Shown here in pieces: positions 1 through 8,436 of a stretch of 64,000 nucleotides of DNA. Position 1 is the first letter of the stretch, and the number at the start of each line of letters is the position of its first letter. The notes under the pieces are model-generated. The model had not been told where the DNA came from, ran no database searches, and saw nothing but the letters and a program-made list of their open reading frames with translations. The DNA comes from Rhizobium etli_C (GTDB lineage: Bacteria; Pseudomonadota; Alphaproteobacteria; Rhizobiales; Rhizobiaceae): NCBI RefSeq assembly GCF_014198605.1, contig NZ_JACIHU010000008.1. One strand, written 5' to 3'. Made by a program: the position numbers and the translations under genes.

Positions 1-395
1 ATCTTGTCCTTGCCGATCGAAAAGCGCGAGGTGCCATCCGGCATCACACCCTGGCCCTGGGTCGAGCGGATGGCCGTGCAGAGATTGGTCTTGCGCGACA
101 GGCAGGAATAACATTCGCGGCATTCCGGCGTGTAGAGCGGAATGACGTGGTCGCCCTTCTTGACCGAGGTCACACCGGGGCCGACATCGACGACGATGCC
201 GGCACCCTCATGGCCGAGGATGGCCGGGAACAGGCCTTCCGGATCGGCGCCCGACAGGGTGAAATCGTCGGTGTGGCAGATGCCGGTCGCCTTGACCTCG
301 ACCAGCACCTCGCCGGCCTTCGGGCCTTCCAGCTGCACGCTCATCACTTCCAGCGGTTTGCCGGCCTGAACGGCTACGGCGGCGCGAACGTCCAT
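1..395 (-). CDS. frmA: S-(hydroxymethyl)glutathione dehydrogenase (class III alcohol dehydrogenase), 3' part cut by window edge
   Basis: The 131 residues visible are the N-terminal end of a zinc-dependent class III alcohol dehydrogenase, which oxidises S-hydroxymethylglutathione formed from formaldehyde. The catalytic-zinc motif GICHTDD and the GHEGAGIV box are present, followed by the four structural-zinc cysteines in CRECYSCLSRKTNLC. The ATG at 395 is preceded by a strong AGGAGG site. It is the last gene seen of a leftward operon that begins with a demethylase; formaldehyde from demethylation is the obvious substrate. The C-terminal part lies outside the window. Family assignment is firm; the physiological link to betaine demethylation is inferred from context. 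Confidence 0.93.
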   Translation of the reverse strand, partial: MDVRAAVAVQAGKPLEVMSVQLEGPKAGEVLVEVKATGICHTDDFTLSGADPEGLFPAILGHEGAGIVVDVGPGVTSVKKGDHVIPLYTPECRECYSCLSRKTNLCTAIRSTQGQGVMPDGTSRFSIGKDK

Positions 396-486
396 TTGAT
401 AATCCCTCCTGTTAATTCAATTTCGGTTGTCAAATATACGGAGATACGACCGAGAGATCGAACGATCCGCTTCGGCCTCACCTCGT

Positions 487-1179
487 TCATCCCGGCTCGA
501 CCTGACACCACACCGCAAGAAGCGGCTGGGCCGTACATCTTATCGCGAAGGATTGCCCGGCATCATTCGCGAAGACCGTACCGGTCGCGGCAGAAAACCA
601 CTGGGAATCGCCAAGGCAGATTTCTCCCGGCGAAAGCAGAATGAAGGCGCGCGGCTGCGTCTGAACATGATCGGGGAAGCGGGTGTAGCGATCCATATAG
701 ATCACGCCGACCCGGAGATCGGCGCGCTCTTCCATGCCGCCGGGGCCGACCAGAACCGCATGGGAGTGCGTATTGCCGAAGTTCAGGCTTGCAAACGGGC
801 CAGTGCGGCCGCGTCTCCACAACAGCCTGCCGGCGAGCCTGTTGAACTGATCGGCGATTGCCTCGTATTTCCGCCCGGATTTCGCCAGATGGCTGACGGC
901 GTCATTCAGCCCTTCGGGCACCCCGGGAAGAGGGCCTCCCTCCGGGCGCACCTTGCCTGTCTTGAGCAGTCTTTGAAGCACCTTTCCGGCTACGAAACTG
1001 GCAACGGCGGGAGCGTCGGCCGACAGCATCAGCCCACCGATATCGTTGAGAAATTCCTGCAGCGGCTGGGGACGCCTTTCCCTTCCGATGTCGTGCAGCC
1101 GGATATAGGCCGGCTTTTCGTCATCGTTCAGGAGAAGGTCAGCACCAGGTCTGATTGGACGTCCCACCACGCGCGCCAC
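487..1179 (-). CDS. DddQ/DMSP-lyase-like cupin, metal ligands lost
   Basis: This 230-residue protein aligns along its length with the neighbouring cupin encoded at 2998-3591: both share the block GPGGxEER and the same C-terminal barrel. DddQ-like cupins bind metal through an HxHxxxExY motif and a later histidine. Here only the first histidine survives (His171); the other positions read Gln173, Arg177, Phe179 and Phe211. It is therefore probably catalytically inactive or has a changed function. The start is a GTG with a GGGGAG site, 14 bases after the etfA stop, so it is coupled to etfBA. The role is unknown; a structural partner or regulator of the active paralogue is one possibility. Confidence 0.75.
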   Translation of the reverse strand: MARVVGRPIRPGADLLLNDDEKPAYIRLHDIGRERRPQPLQEFLNDIGGLMLSADAPAVASFVAGKVLQRLLKTGKVRPEGGPLPGVPEGLNDAVSHLAKSGRKYEAIADQFNRLAGRLLWRRGRTGPFASLNFGNTHSHAVLVGPGGMEERADLRVGVIYMDRYTRFPDHVQTQPRAFILLSPGEICLGDSQWFSAATGTVFANDAGQSFAIRCTAQPLLAVWCQVEPG

Positions 1180-1193
1180 GTTCGATCTCCCCG

Positions 1194-2123
1194 TTAAAGC
1201 GCCTTTTGCAATTCCGGCAGGGCGTCGAACAGATCGGCGACGAGGCCGTAGTCGGCGACCTGGAAGATCGGCGCCTCCTCGTCCTTGTTGATGGCGACGA
1301 TCACCTTACTATCCTTCATGCCGGCCAGGTGCTGGATGGCCCCGGAGATGCCGGCGGCGATATAGAGATCGGGCGCCACCACCTTGCCGGTCTGACCAAC
1401 CTGCCAGTCGTTCGGGGCATAACCGGCATCGACGGCGGCACGCGATGCGCCGACGGCAGCGCCGAGCTTGTCGGCAACCGGCAGGATGACCTCCTTGAAC
1501 TTTTCCGCCGAGCCCAATGCCCGGCCGCCGGAGATGATGATCTTCGCCGAGGTCAGTTCCGGACGGTCGGAGGCCGACAGCGCATCGGCGACGAAGCGCG
1601 ACAGACCCGGATCGGAGACCGCTGCGATCGCCTCGACGCTGGCAGAACCGCCTTCCGCGGCGGAAGCAAACGAGGCGGTGCGCACGGTGATGACCTTCTT
1701 GGCATCGCTTGCCTGCACCGTCTGGATGGCATTGCCGGCATAGATCGGCCGCTTGAAGGTATCGGGGCTGACGACCTCGATGATCTCCGAGACCTGGGCG
1801 ACATCGATGAGGGCTGCGACCCGCGGCAGCACGGTCTTGCCGACCGAGGTGGCGGCCGAGACGATGGTGTCATAGGAACCGGCCAGCGAGACGATCAGAT
1901 CGGCCAGCGGTTCGGCGAGATTGTTGGCAAGTGTATCGCTTTCGGCGAGCAGCACCTTGCTCACACCGGAGAGTTTGGCGGCCTGATCGGCGGCAGCCTT
2001 GGCGGCCTTGCCGGCGACCAGCACATGAATATCGCCGCCGATCTGCGTTGCCGCCGTCAGCGCCTTGGCGGTCTGGTCGGAGAGGTGATTGCCGTCATGG
2101 TCGGCCAGAAGAAGAATGGTCAT
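1194..2123 (-). CDS. etfA: Electron transfer flavoprotein alpha subunit
   Basis: 309 residues, the normal length for EtfA. The C-terminal FAD-binding half is well conserved, with GRALGSAEKF, the segment DWQVGQTGKVVAPDLYIA and GISGAIQHLAGM. With EtfB it forms the soluble heterodimer that takes electrons from flavin dehydrogenases and passes them to ETF:quinone oxidoreductase in the membrane. It lies 25 bases after etfB in an operon that starts with an FMN/Fe-S demethylase, so this ETF is probably dedicated to betaine or methylamine-type demethylation rather than to fatty-acid oxidation. No oddities were seen in the sequence. Confidence 0.95.
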   Translation of the reverse strand: MTILLLADHDGNHLSDQTAKALTAATQIGGDIHVLVAGKAAKAAADQAAKLSGVSKVLLAESDTLANNLAEPLADLIVSLAGSYDTIVSAATSVGKTVLPRVAALIDVAQVSEIIEVVSPDTFKRPIYAGNAIQTVQASDAKKVITVRTASFASAAEGGSASVEAIAAVSDPGLSRFVADALSASDRPELTSAKIIISGGRALGSAEKFKEVILPVADKLGAAVGASRAAVDAGYAPNDWQVGQTGKVVAPDLYIAAGISGAIQHLAGMKDSKVIVAINKDEEAPIFQVADYGLVADLFDALPELQKAL

Positions 2124-2148
2124 GATAGTTGCTCCTGTTCCAACCCGA

Positions 2149-2898
2149 TTACAGCACGCCGGCTTCGTTTTTGAGCTTGTCGACCAGTTCGGCGACCGAC
2201 TTGACCTTGACGCCGGCCTTGCGGCCGGACGGCTCCTCGGTCTTCAAGACCTTCAGCCGCGGCGTCGTGTCGACGCCGAAGTCGGCCGGGCTCTTCTTGT
2301 CGAGCGGCTTCTTCTTCGCCTTCATGATGTTCGGCAGCGAGGCATAACGCGGCTCGTTCAGGCGAAGATCGGTGGTCACGACCGCCGGCAGCTTGATCTC
2401 GATCGTCTGCAGGCCGCCGTCGACCTCGCGGGTGACCTCAGCCTTGCCGTCACCGATCTCGATCTTCGAGGCGAAGGTCGCCTGGGGCGAACCGAGCAAT
2501 GCCGCCAGCATCTGGCCGGTCTGGTTGGAATCGTCGTCGATCGCCTGCTTGCCGGTGATGATCAGCCCCGGCTGCTCGGCATCGGCGACCCCTTTGAGGA
2601 TCTTGGCGACGGCGAGCGGCTCGACTTGATCGTCGGTCTCGACCAGGATCGCCCGGTCGGCGCCCATGGCCAGCGCCGTGCGCAGCGTCTCCTCGGCCTT
2701 GGCCGGGCCGATCGACACCACCACCACTTCCTCCGCCTTGCCGGCTTCCTTCAGCCGCAGCGCCTCTTCCACCGAGATCTCGTCGAACGGGTTCATCGAC
2801 ATCTTCACATTGGCAAGCTCGACACCCGAACCGTCCGGCTTCACCCGGATCTTCACGTTGTAGTCGACAACCCGTTTGACGGGCACGAGAATCTTCAT
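2149..2898 (-). CDS. etfB: Electron transfer flavoprotein beta subunit
   Basis: 249 residues from the ATG at 2898, giving the typical EtfB start MKILVPVKRVVDYN. An in-frame TTG two codons upstream is less likely because the AGGGGA site is correctly spaced for the ATG. The conserved segments NPFDEISVEEALRLKE and the beta-subunit signature near VDGGLQTIEIKLPAVVTTD are present. It binds AMP and partners EtfA, encoded immediately downstream. It is the third gene of the leftward demethylase operon, and accepts electrons most likely from the protein encoded at 3652-5688. Confidence 0.95.
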   Translation of the reverse strand: MKILVPVKRVVDYNVKIRVKPDGSGVELANVKMSMNPFDEISVEEALRLKEAGKAEEVVVVSIGPAKAEETLRTALAMGADRAILVETDDQVEPLAVAKILKGVADAEQPGLIITGKQAIDDDSNQTGQMLAALLGSPQATFASKIEIGDGKAEVTREVDGGLQTIEIKLPAVVTTDLRLNEPRYASLPNIMKAKKKPLDKKSPADFGVDTTPRLKVLKTEEPSGRKAGVKVKSVAELVDKLKNEAGVL

Positions 2899-2997
2899 TT
2901 GCAATCCCCTTTGTTATTCCGAATGTTGAGCCCTTACAGCGCCGGCGTCGTTTCAGACAGGCGAAGGATACGCACGTCTTTGACTTTGCGCATCGCG

Positions 2998-3591
2998 CTA
3001 GGCAAGCAACGCCCAGAAGGCGAAGAGCGGCGTATCGACCGACCTCATGGCATGTTTGATCCCTGGGATATTATAGAACGATCCGCCGATGCCAGGCGAA
3101 AACCAGTTCCCTTCCCCCTGCTTGAACTCCCCCTCGGAAAGCACGAGATAGACCTCCTCCGGCGCATGATCATGATTGGGATAGCGCACATGCGGCGCCA
3201 TCAACGTCACTCCGAGCCACAGGTCGCTCCGCTCCTCCAATCCTCCGGGGCCGATGATCATCGCATTGGCATGCCCATCGGCAAAATTGTCGCTGGCGGA
3301 GCGGTCATACTTGGTGCGCCGACGCCATTCAAGCATTGGCTCGATGCCTTTGAACGCCTCGACCAATCGCCCCAGAGAAGGATCATAGGAGGTATCAATC
3401 GCGAGCGCCACATCAAGGTGAGCGCAGACCGGCAACCGGCTCCCGTCCCCCGCGCGTGCGGCCCCCGGCTGCTCCAGCCTTGCGAGAAACTGCCGGATCG
3501 AGCGCCGGGCTTCCGGGGCTGTCGCAAACACCTGGAATGCCTGAGACGCTGCCTCCAGGAAAAGCTGCAGGCTCTCCCCGCGTAAACTCAT
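2998..3591 (-). CDS. DddQ/DMSP-lyase-like cupin with intact metal site
   Basis: 197 residues. The barrel carries the full DddQ-type metal motif: His140, His142, Glu146 and Tyr148 in NHDHAPEEVYLVL, and His180 in IPGIKHAMRS. DddQ enzymes cleave dimethylsulfoniopropionate to acrylate and dimethylsulfide, but the wider family is poorly characterised and the substrate here may be another betaine-like compound. It sits between the demethylase and etfB in the same operon, 60 bases after the demethylase stop, with an AGGGAGGGGA site. A ligand-less paralogue is encoded downstream at 487-1179. The family call is good; the reaction is not established. Confidence 0.78.
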   Translation of the reverse strand: MSLRGESLQLFLEAASQAFQVFATAPEARRSIRQFLARLEQPGAARAGDGSRLPVCAHLDVALAIDTSYDPSLGRLVEAFKGIEPMLEWRRRTKYDRSASDNFADGHANAMIIGPGGLEERSDLWLGVTLMAPHVRYPNHDHAPEEVYLVLSEGEFKQGEGNWFSPGIGGSFYNIPGIKHAMRSVDTPLFAFWALLA

Positions 3592-3651
3592 GCCATCCCC
3601 TCCCTAGAACAGGACGATTTTAGCCCGGCCAGCCAGTGGCCTCTCCTGCAA

Positions 3652-5688
3652 TCATATATCTTTCGCGAGACGCAGACCGTCATAGACGGCGGCATGCGTG
3701 TTGCGCGCAGCGACAGCGTCGCCGATCCGGAACAGCTGGAATTTGCCCTCGGGATTGCGAACGACCGACTGCGGTTCGCCGGCCAGAAGCTGGTCGTGCG
3801 ACATCTCGCCGAAGTTGCTCGAATTGGGCTTCAGCTCGAAATAGAGCTCATCGAGCGGAATGGTCCCGTGATTGACGATGATCTGATCGTAGCTGCTCTG
3901 CTTGGCAATCCCGCCGTAATCGCTGCCGACATGGGCGACGAGCTGATTGCCGCTCTTCTCGACCGCCTCCAGGCGATAGGTGACGGTGAAGGTCACGTCA
4001 TGCTTCTGAAGGGAGCGCATATAGGGCACGAGGTTCATCGCCATGACCTCCGGCGCAAAGGACCGGTCGGGCGTCATGATCTCGACCTTGGCGCCCGCTT
4101 TGGCGAGAAATTCCGCCGCCTGAAGGCCGGCATGGTCGCCGGCATCGTCGAAAATCAGGACATTGGTGCCAGGCTTCACGTCGCCGGAGATGATGTCCCA
4201 TGAGGAGACCACCAACTCATTGCCTCTCGAAAGAACTTCGGTATGCGGCAGGCCGCCGGTCGCGATAATGACGACATCGGGGGTTTCGGCTTCGATCGTA
4301 TCGGCTTCCGCCCAGGTGTTGAAGTGGAAGGTCACGTCGTATTTCTCGCACTGGCTCATGCGCCAGTCGATGATGCTGATCATCTCCCTGCGGCGTTCGC
4401 TCTGCGCGGTGAGGCGGATCTGGCCGCCGGGATTGTTCGCTGCTTCGAAAACGACGACCTTGTGGCCGCGCTCCCCGGCGACACGCGCCGCCTCAAGGCC
4501 GGCCGGACCGGCGCCGACGATCACCACCTTCTTCTTCACATCGGCCTTATCAAGGATATGCGGCATGGTCAGTTCGCGGCCGGTGGCGGCATTGTGGATG
4601 CAGTAGGCGGCCCCGCCTTGGTAGATGCGGTCGAGACAGTAATTGGCGCCGACGCAGGGCCGAATTTCCTCTTCCCGCTTTTCGATGATCTTGCGAACGA
4701 TGTGCGGGTCGGTCATGTGGGCGCGGGTCATGCCGACCATGTCGACCTTGCCGGCCGCGATCGCATGGCGCGCCGTCGCGACATCCGGGATTTTCGCCGC
4801 ATGAAAGGTTGGAAAATCGGTCGCGGCGCGAATTTCGCCGGCGAAATCGAGGTGCGGGGAATTCGCCATTCCCTGGATCGGGATCACGTCTGTCAGACCG
4901 GCGTCGGTATCGATGTGGCCACGGATCACGTTCAGGTAATCGATGAGGCCGCTCTCTTTCAGCCGCTTGGAGATTTCGATGCCTTCGGCCTTGCCCGTGC
5001 CGCCGGGAAGACATTCGTCGGCAGTATAGCGCAGGCCGAGAATGAAATCGTCGCCCACCCTTTTCCGGATCGCCTTGAATACGTCGAAACAGAAGCGCAG
5101 ACGGTTGTCGAGCGAACCGCCATAGGGGCCATCGAGCTCATTGGTGAGCGGAGACACGAACTGGTCGATCAGGTGGCCGTAGGCCTCGAGTTCGACACCG
5201 TCCATGCCGCCCGCCTTCATGCGCTCGGCCGCATCGGCGAAATCCTTGATGATACGCTCGATGTCCCAATCTTCCATCTTCTTCGGGAAGGCGCGATGGG
5301 AGGCCTCGCGATGATGCGACGGCGCCACGACCGGCAGCCAGTCGCCCTTGTCCCAGCGCGTGCGCCGGCCGAGATGGGTGAGCTGGATCATGATCGCCGC
5401 CCCCTCCTCGTGCACCGCATCGGTCATTTCCCTGATCCAGGGCACGATCTCGTCCTTATAGGCGAGCAGGTTGTTGAAGACCGGCGGACTGTCCTTGGAG
5501 ACGGCCGCCGAACCCGCCGTCATCGTCAACGCCACGCCGCCCTTTGCCCGCTCCACCGTATAGGCGCGATACTTTTCCTTCGGCATACCGTCTTCCGGAT
5601 AGGCCGGCTCGTGAGACGTCACGATGATACGGTTGCGCAGCTTCAGATGCTTGAGCTGGTAGGGCTGAAGGAGAGGATCATTCGACAT
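3652..5688 (-). CDS. FMN/Fe-S demethylase of the N-methylproline (stachydrine) / dimethylglycine type
   Basis: 678 residues with the layout of trimethylamine dehydrogenase-type enzymes: an N-terminal old-yellow-enzyme barrel with FMN (about 1-340), an Fe-S region, and an ADP/FAD-binding domain starting at VVIVGAGPAGLEAARVAG. Members of this size act in rhizobial stachydrine and glycine-betaine breakdown, removing N-methyl groups as formaldehyde. The Fe-S motif reads CVGANYC with Cys345, Ala348, Cys351 and a later Cys363, so one of the four ligands known in trimethylamine dehydrogenase is replaced. It is first in the operon, faces a TetR gene across an operator-like repeat, and is followed by ETF and formaldehyde dehydrogenase genes. 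The exact substrate is inferred. Confidence 0.85.
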   Translation of the reverse strand: MSNDPLLQPYQLKHLKLRNRIIVTSHEPAYPEDGMPKEKYRAYTVERAKGGVALTMTAGSAAVSKDSPPVFNNLLAYKDEIVPWIREMTDAVHEEGAAIMIQLTHLGRRTRWDKGDWLPVVAPSHHREASHRAFPKKMEDWDIERIIKDFADAAERMKAGGMDGVELEAYGHLIDQFVSPLTNELDGPYGGSLDNRLRFCFDVFKAIRKRVGDDFILGLRYTADECLPGGTGKAEGIEISKRLKESGLIDYLNVIRGHIDTDAGLTDVIPIQGMANSPHLDFAGEIRAATDFPTFHAAKIPDVATARHAIAAGKVDMVGMTRAHMTDPHIVRKIIEKREEEIRPCVGANYCLDRIYQGGAAYCIHNAATGRELTMPHILDKADVKKKVVIVGAGPAGLEAARVAGERGHKVVVFEAANNPGGQIRLTAQSERRREMISIIDWRMSQCEKYDVTFHFNTWAEADTIEAETPDVVIIATGGLPHTEVLSRGNELVVSSWDIISGDVKPGTNVLIFDDAGDHAGLQAAEFLAKAGAKVEIMTPDRSFAPEVMAMNLVPYMRSLQKHDVTFTVTYRLEAVEKSGNQLVAHVGSDYGGIAKQSSYDQIIVNHGTIPLDELYFELKPNSSNFGEMSHDQLLAGEPQSVVRNPEGKFQLFRIGDAVAARNTHAAVYDGLRLAKDI

Positions 5689-5732
5689 GGGCCGTGGTTC
5701 CGATTAAAAACGACAGGGGAACGCTAAGCGCA

Positions 5733-5792
5733 ATGTACATATGTGTCAACGCAGAAAACACATGGGTCGTTATTTTCGACACATATGTACAT
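5733..5792. promoter_or_regulatory. Large inverted repeat, probable TetR operator in divergent promoter region
   Basis: Two perfect 15-base arms, ATGTACATATGTGTC at 5733-5747 and GACACATATGTACAT at 5778-5792, are separated by 30 bases. Each arm contains the palindromic core CATATG, so each may bind one dimer. The pair lies between the demethylase start (5688) and the TetR start (5834), where it could control both directions. Binding by the adjacent TetR protein is inferred from position. Confidence 0.7.
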
Positions 5793-5833
5793 TTTTCTTG
5801 TGCGCCGCCTCGTAATTTGATAGGAGATAATTC

Positions 5834-6463
5834 ATGGATCAGGCTTTGAATGACACTGGCTGGCGCGGATCGCAGGAGGGGTGGCTGGAAGCAGCTTACC
5901 ACTCCCTGCTCGAATCGGGCATCGACTCGGTGAAAATTCTGCCGCTGGCGAAGAAGCTCAATCTCTCGCGAACGAGCTTCTACTGGTTCTTCAAGGATCG
6001 GGAGGAGTTGTTGAGCGCATTGGTGGCGCGGTGGCGCGACAAAAACACCGGCAACATCATCAAGCAATCCGAGGCTTATGCGGAATCGTTGGCCGAGGCG
6101 ATGCTCAACGTCTTCGATTGCTGGCTTAACGCCGATCTCTTCGACGCGAAATTCGAGTTCGCCATCCGCAGCTGGGCGCTGCAGTCGGATGAGCTCTTGG
6201 CAGAGGTTCAGCAGGCCGACCAGATCCGGCTCGAGGCGCTGAAGCGCATGTTTATGCGGTTCGGGTTACCAGAAACGACATCAGATGTCAGAGCGCGAAC
6301 AACGTACCTCGTGCAGATCGGATACATCTCCATGCAGTCGAGGGAGGATATCGCCGTCCGCATGAAACGGATTCCGGAGTATATTGCGATCTACACGGGC
6401 GAAGTGCCGCAGCAGAGAGAGCTTGACCGCTTCTTCTCTCGGCACGGCTATAGGCCTAGTTAG
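5834..6463 (+). CDS. TetR family transcriptional regulator
   Basis: 209 residues with an N-terminal helix-turn-helix of TetR type (about residues 15-60; the recognition region reads KLNLSRTSFYWFFKDREELL) and an all-helical ligand-binding C-terminal half. An AGGAG site precedes the ATG. It is divergent from the demethylase operon and only 13 bases upstream of the ProC-like gene, so it probably controls both units through the repeat at 5733-5792. The ligand is likely a betaine or a demethylation intermediate, but nothing in the sequence shows this directly. Confidence 0.9.
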   Translation: MDQALNDTGWRGSQEGWLEAAYHSLLESGIDSVKILPLAKKLNLSRTSFYWFFKDREELLSALVARWRDKNTGNIIKQSEAYAESLAEAMLNVFDCWLNADLFDAKFEFAIRSWALQSDELLAEVQQADQIRLEALKRMFMRFGLPETTSDVRARTTYLVQIGYISMQSREDIAVRMKRIPEYIAIYTGEVPQQRELDRFFSRHGYRPS

Positions 6464-6476
6464 AGGAAGGCCGGAG

Positions 6477-7271
6477 ATGAGCGTTTCCTTGAGGATCGGT
6501 ATAATCGGTGGCGGCGGCTGGCTTGGCGGGGCACTCGCCGGCTCGATCATTGATGCCGGCCTGGTCGATTCTCGAAATCTTTGCCTCTCCTATCGCGGCG
6601 AGCAGCCGCGCCGCTTCCCGAACTCCTCGTGGACTTCGGATAATCAGGCGCTTGCCGACCGCTCCGACGTGATCATTCTCTCTGTTCGCCCCGGTGACTG
6701 GCATGGCCTGAGGGTCGATGCCGGCGGCAAACTGGTCGTCTCAGTCATGGCGGGCATCCGACTGGACGCTCTCTCAGAACGCCATAACACCGGTCGCGTC
6801 GTCCGCGCACTGCCGAACGCTGCCGCCGAAGTGGCCAGATCCTATACGCCCTGGATCGGCGCGAGCGGTGTCACCGCAGATGACCGGGCCCTTGTCGGCG
6901 CCATTTTCGAGGCTTGCGGGTCACAGGACGAAGTCGCAAGCGAAAGCGACATCGACTACCTCACGGGCCTTTCCGGATCCGGTCCGGCATTTCCGGCACT
7001 GCTCGCTGCCGCCATGATGAGCGACGCCGTCGCCCATGGCCTTTCGGCGGAGATTGCGCGGCGCGCCGTCAATACGGTGCTGGTCGGCGCCGGCCACCTG
7101 CTGGAACGTCGCGACGAATCTCCTGACGATACCGTTGCGGCCTTTCTCGACTATCGCGGCACCACCGCGGCAGCCATCGAAGGCATGCGCGACGCCGGGT
7201 TCGACGCTGCGGTGGCAGATGGACTATCGGCAGCATTCAAGAAATCGGTGAGTATGGGAGACGCTTCCTGA
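6477..7271 (+). CDS. Pyrroline-5-carboxylate reductase family protein (ProC-like)
   Basis: 264 residues from the ATG at 6477, which follows a GAGGAAGG site. The N-terminus has the Rossmann motif GIIGGGGWLGGALAG; the C-terminal half has the ProC signature LSGSGPAFPALLAAAMMSD and a GL...A helix. ProC reduces pyrroline-5-carboxylate to proline with NAD(P)H. The neighbourhood handles proline-betaine-like compounds, so this may be a proline-linked paralogue with altered specificity rather than the housekeeping enzyme. It lies between the TetR gene and the transporter genes. The substrate is uncertain; the fold is clear. Confidence 0.8.
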   Translation: MSVSLRIGIIGGGGWLGGALAGSIIDAGLVDSRNLCLSYRGEQPRRFPNSSWTSDNQALADRSDVIILSVRPGDWHGLRVDAGGKLVVSVMAGIRLDALSERHNTGRVVRALPNAAAEVARSYTPWIGASGVTADDRALVGAIFEACGSQDEVASESDIDYLTGLSGSGPAFPALLAAAMMSDAVAHGLSAEIARRAVNTVLVGAGHLLERRDESPDDTVAAFLDYRGTTAAAIEGMRDAGFDAAVADGLSAAFKKSVSMGDAS

Positions 7272-7339
7272 CGACCGTTGAGGGTGGGTACTGCGGCACC
7301 CCACCTGGCTAGATCAGCCGCTAAATAGAGGGAACGAGA

Positions 7340-8341
7340 ATGAAGAAACTACTTGCATCGACATGTTTGACGCTCGGCCTGCTCGGCGGCGCGTCTTTCG
7401 CCAGCGCCGCCGAATGCGGCAGCGTGACCATCGCCAGCATGAACTGGCAGAGCGCCGAAGTTCTCTCCAACCTGGACAAGTTCATCCTGAACGAAGGTTA
7501 TGGCTGCAGCGCCGACATCACCGTCGGCGACACCGTCCCGACGATCACCTCCATGGCAGAAAAGGGCCAGCCAGATATCGCGCCGGAAGCCTGGATCGAT
7601 CTGCTGCCTGATGTCGTCAAGAAGGGCACGGAAGAAGGCCGCATCGTTCAGGTCGGCTCGCCGCTGCCCGATGGCGGCGTGCAGGGTTGGTGGATTCCGA
7701 AATATATCGCCGACGCCCATCCCGACATCAAGACCATCGGCGACGTGCTGAAGCATCCGGAACTCTTCCCTGATCCGGAGGACCCGAAGAAGGGCGCCAT
7801 CGTCAACGGCCCGCAGGGCTGGGGCGGCACGGTCGTCACCTCGCAGCTCTATAAGGCGTTCGGGGCCGATAAGGCGGGCTTCACGCTCGTCGACACCGGT
7901 TCTGCTGCCGGCCTCGACGGTTCGATCGCCAAGGCCTACGAACGCAAGGAAGGCTGGGTCGGTTACTACTGGGCGCCGACCGCGCTGCTCGGCAAGTATC
8001 AGATGGTCAAGCTCGAAGCCGGTGTGCCGGAGGATGCCGCCGAATGGAAGCGCTGCATCACTGTTGCCGATTGCCCTGATCCGAAGCCGGCGGCCTGGCC
8101 CGTCGATCACGTCGTGACCCTCGTCGCAAAGCCCTTTTCTGAAAAGGTCGGCCCCGAGGTTATGGATTATCTCAAGAAGCGCTCCTGGAGCAACGACACG
8201 GTCAACAAGCTGATGTCGTGGATGACTGACAACCAGGCGACCGGCGAAGACGGTGCCAAGCACTTCCTGAAAGAAAACAAGGACATCTGGACCAAGTGGG
8301 TCTCGCCGGAGGCAGCCGCGAAGATCGAAGCTGCTCTCTAA
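7340..8341 (+). CDS. Glycine/proline-betaine ABC transporter, periplasmic binding protein
   Basis: 333 residues with a signal peptide ending near ASFASAAECG. The mature part matches the OpuAC/ProX binding-protein family: aromatic-rich ligand segments include NWQSAEV, PEAWIDLLPD, QGWWIPKYIAD and GWVGYYWAPTALLG. It would capture quaternary ammonium compounds in the periplasm and deliver them to the permease encoded next. A GAGGGA site lies upstream of the ATG. A strong hairpin follows the gene before the permease gene, consistent with higher expression of the binding protein. Uptake of betaine for catabolism fits the divergent demethylase operon; osmoprotection is an alternative role. Confidence 0.92.
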   Translation: MKKLLASTCLTLGLLGGASFASAAECGSVTIASMNWQSAEVLSNLDKFILNEGYGCSADITVGDTVPTITSMAEKGQPDIAPEAWIDLLPDVVKKGTEEGRIVQVGSPLPDGGVQGWWIPKYIADAHPDIKTIGDVLKHPELFPDPEDPKKGAIVNGPQGWGGTVVTSQLYKAFGADKAGFTLVDTGSAAGLDGSIAKAYERKEGWVGYYWAPTALLGKYQMVKLEAGVPEDAAEWKRCITVADCPDPKPAAWPVDHVVTLVAKPFSEKVGPEVMDYLKKRSWSNDTVNKLMSWMTDNQATGEDGAKHFLKENKDIWTKWVSPEAAAKIEAAL

Positions 8342-8352
8342 AGCCAAAAATT

Positions 8353-8375
8353 GCGGTGCGCGAAAAGCGCACCGC
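8353..8375 (+). promoter_or_regulatory. Intercistronic hairpin between binding-protein and permease genes
   Basis: GCGGTGCGC (8353-8361) and GCGCACCGC (8367-8375) form a perfect 9-pair stem with a 5-base loop. There is no T-run afterwards, so it is more likely an RNA-stability or partial-termination element than a full terminator. Such hairpins often raise binding-protein mRNA relative to the permease mRNA. Confidence 0.6.
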
Positions 8376-8436
8376 TTCTCACGCGCCGACAAGATCAAAA
8401 AGACTGCCGCGGCTGTTTGACGAAAGGGGAACCGAG

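Noticed and set aside
2089..3585. 498-codon open frame on the plus strand
   Set aside because: It is antisense to etfB and the intact cupin gene, which have clear family matches and ribosome sites.
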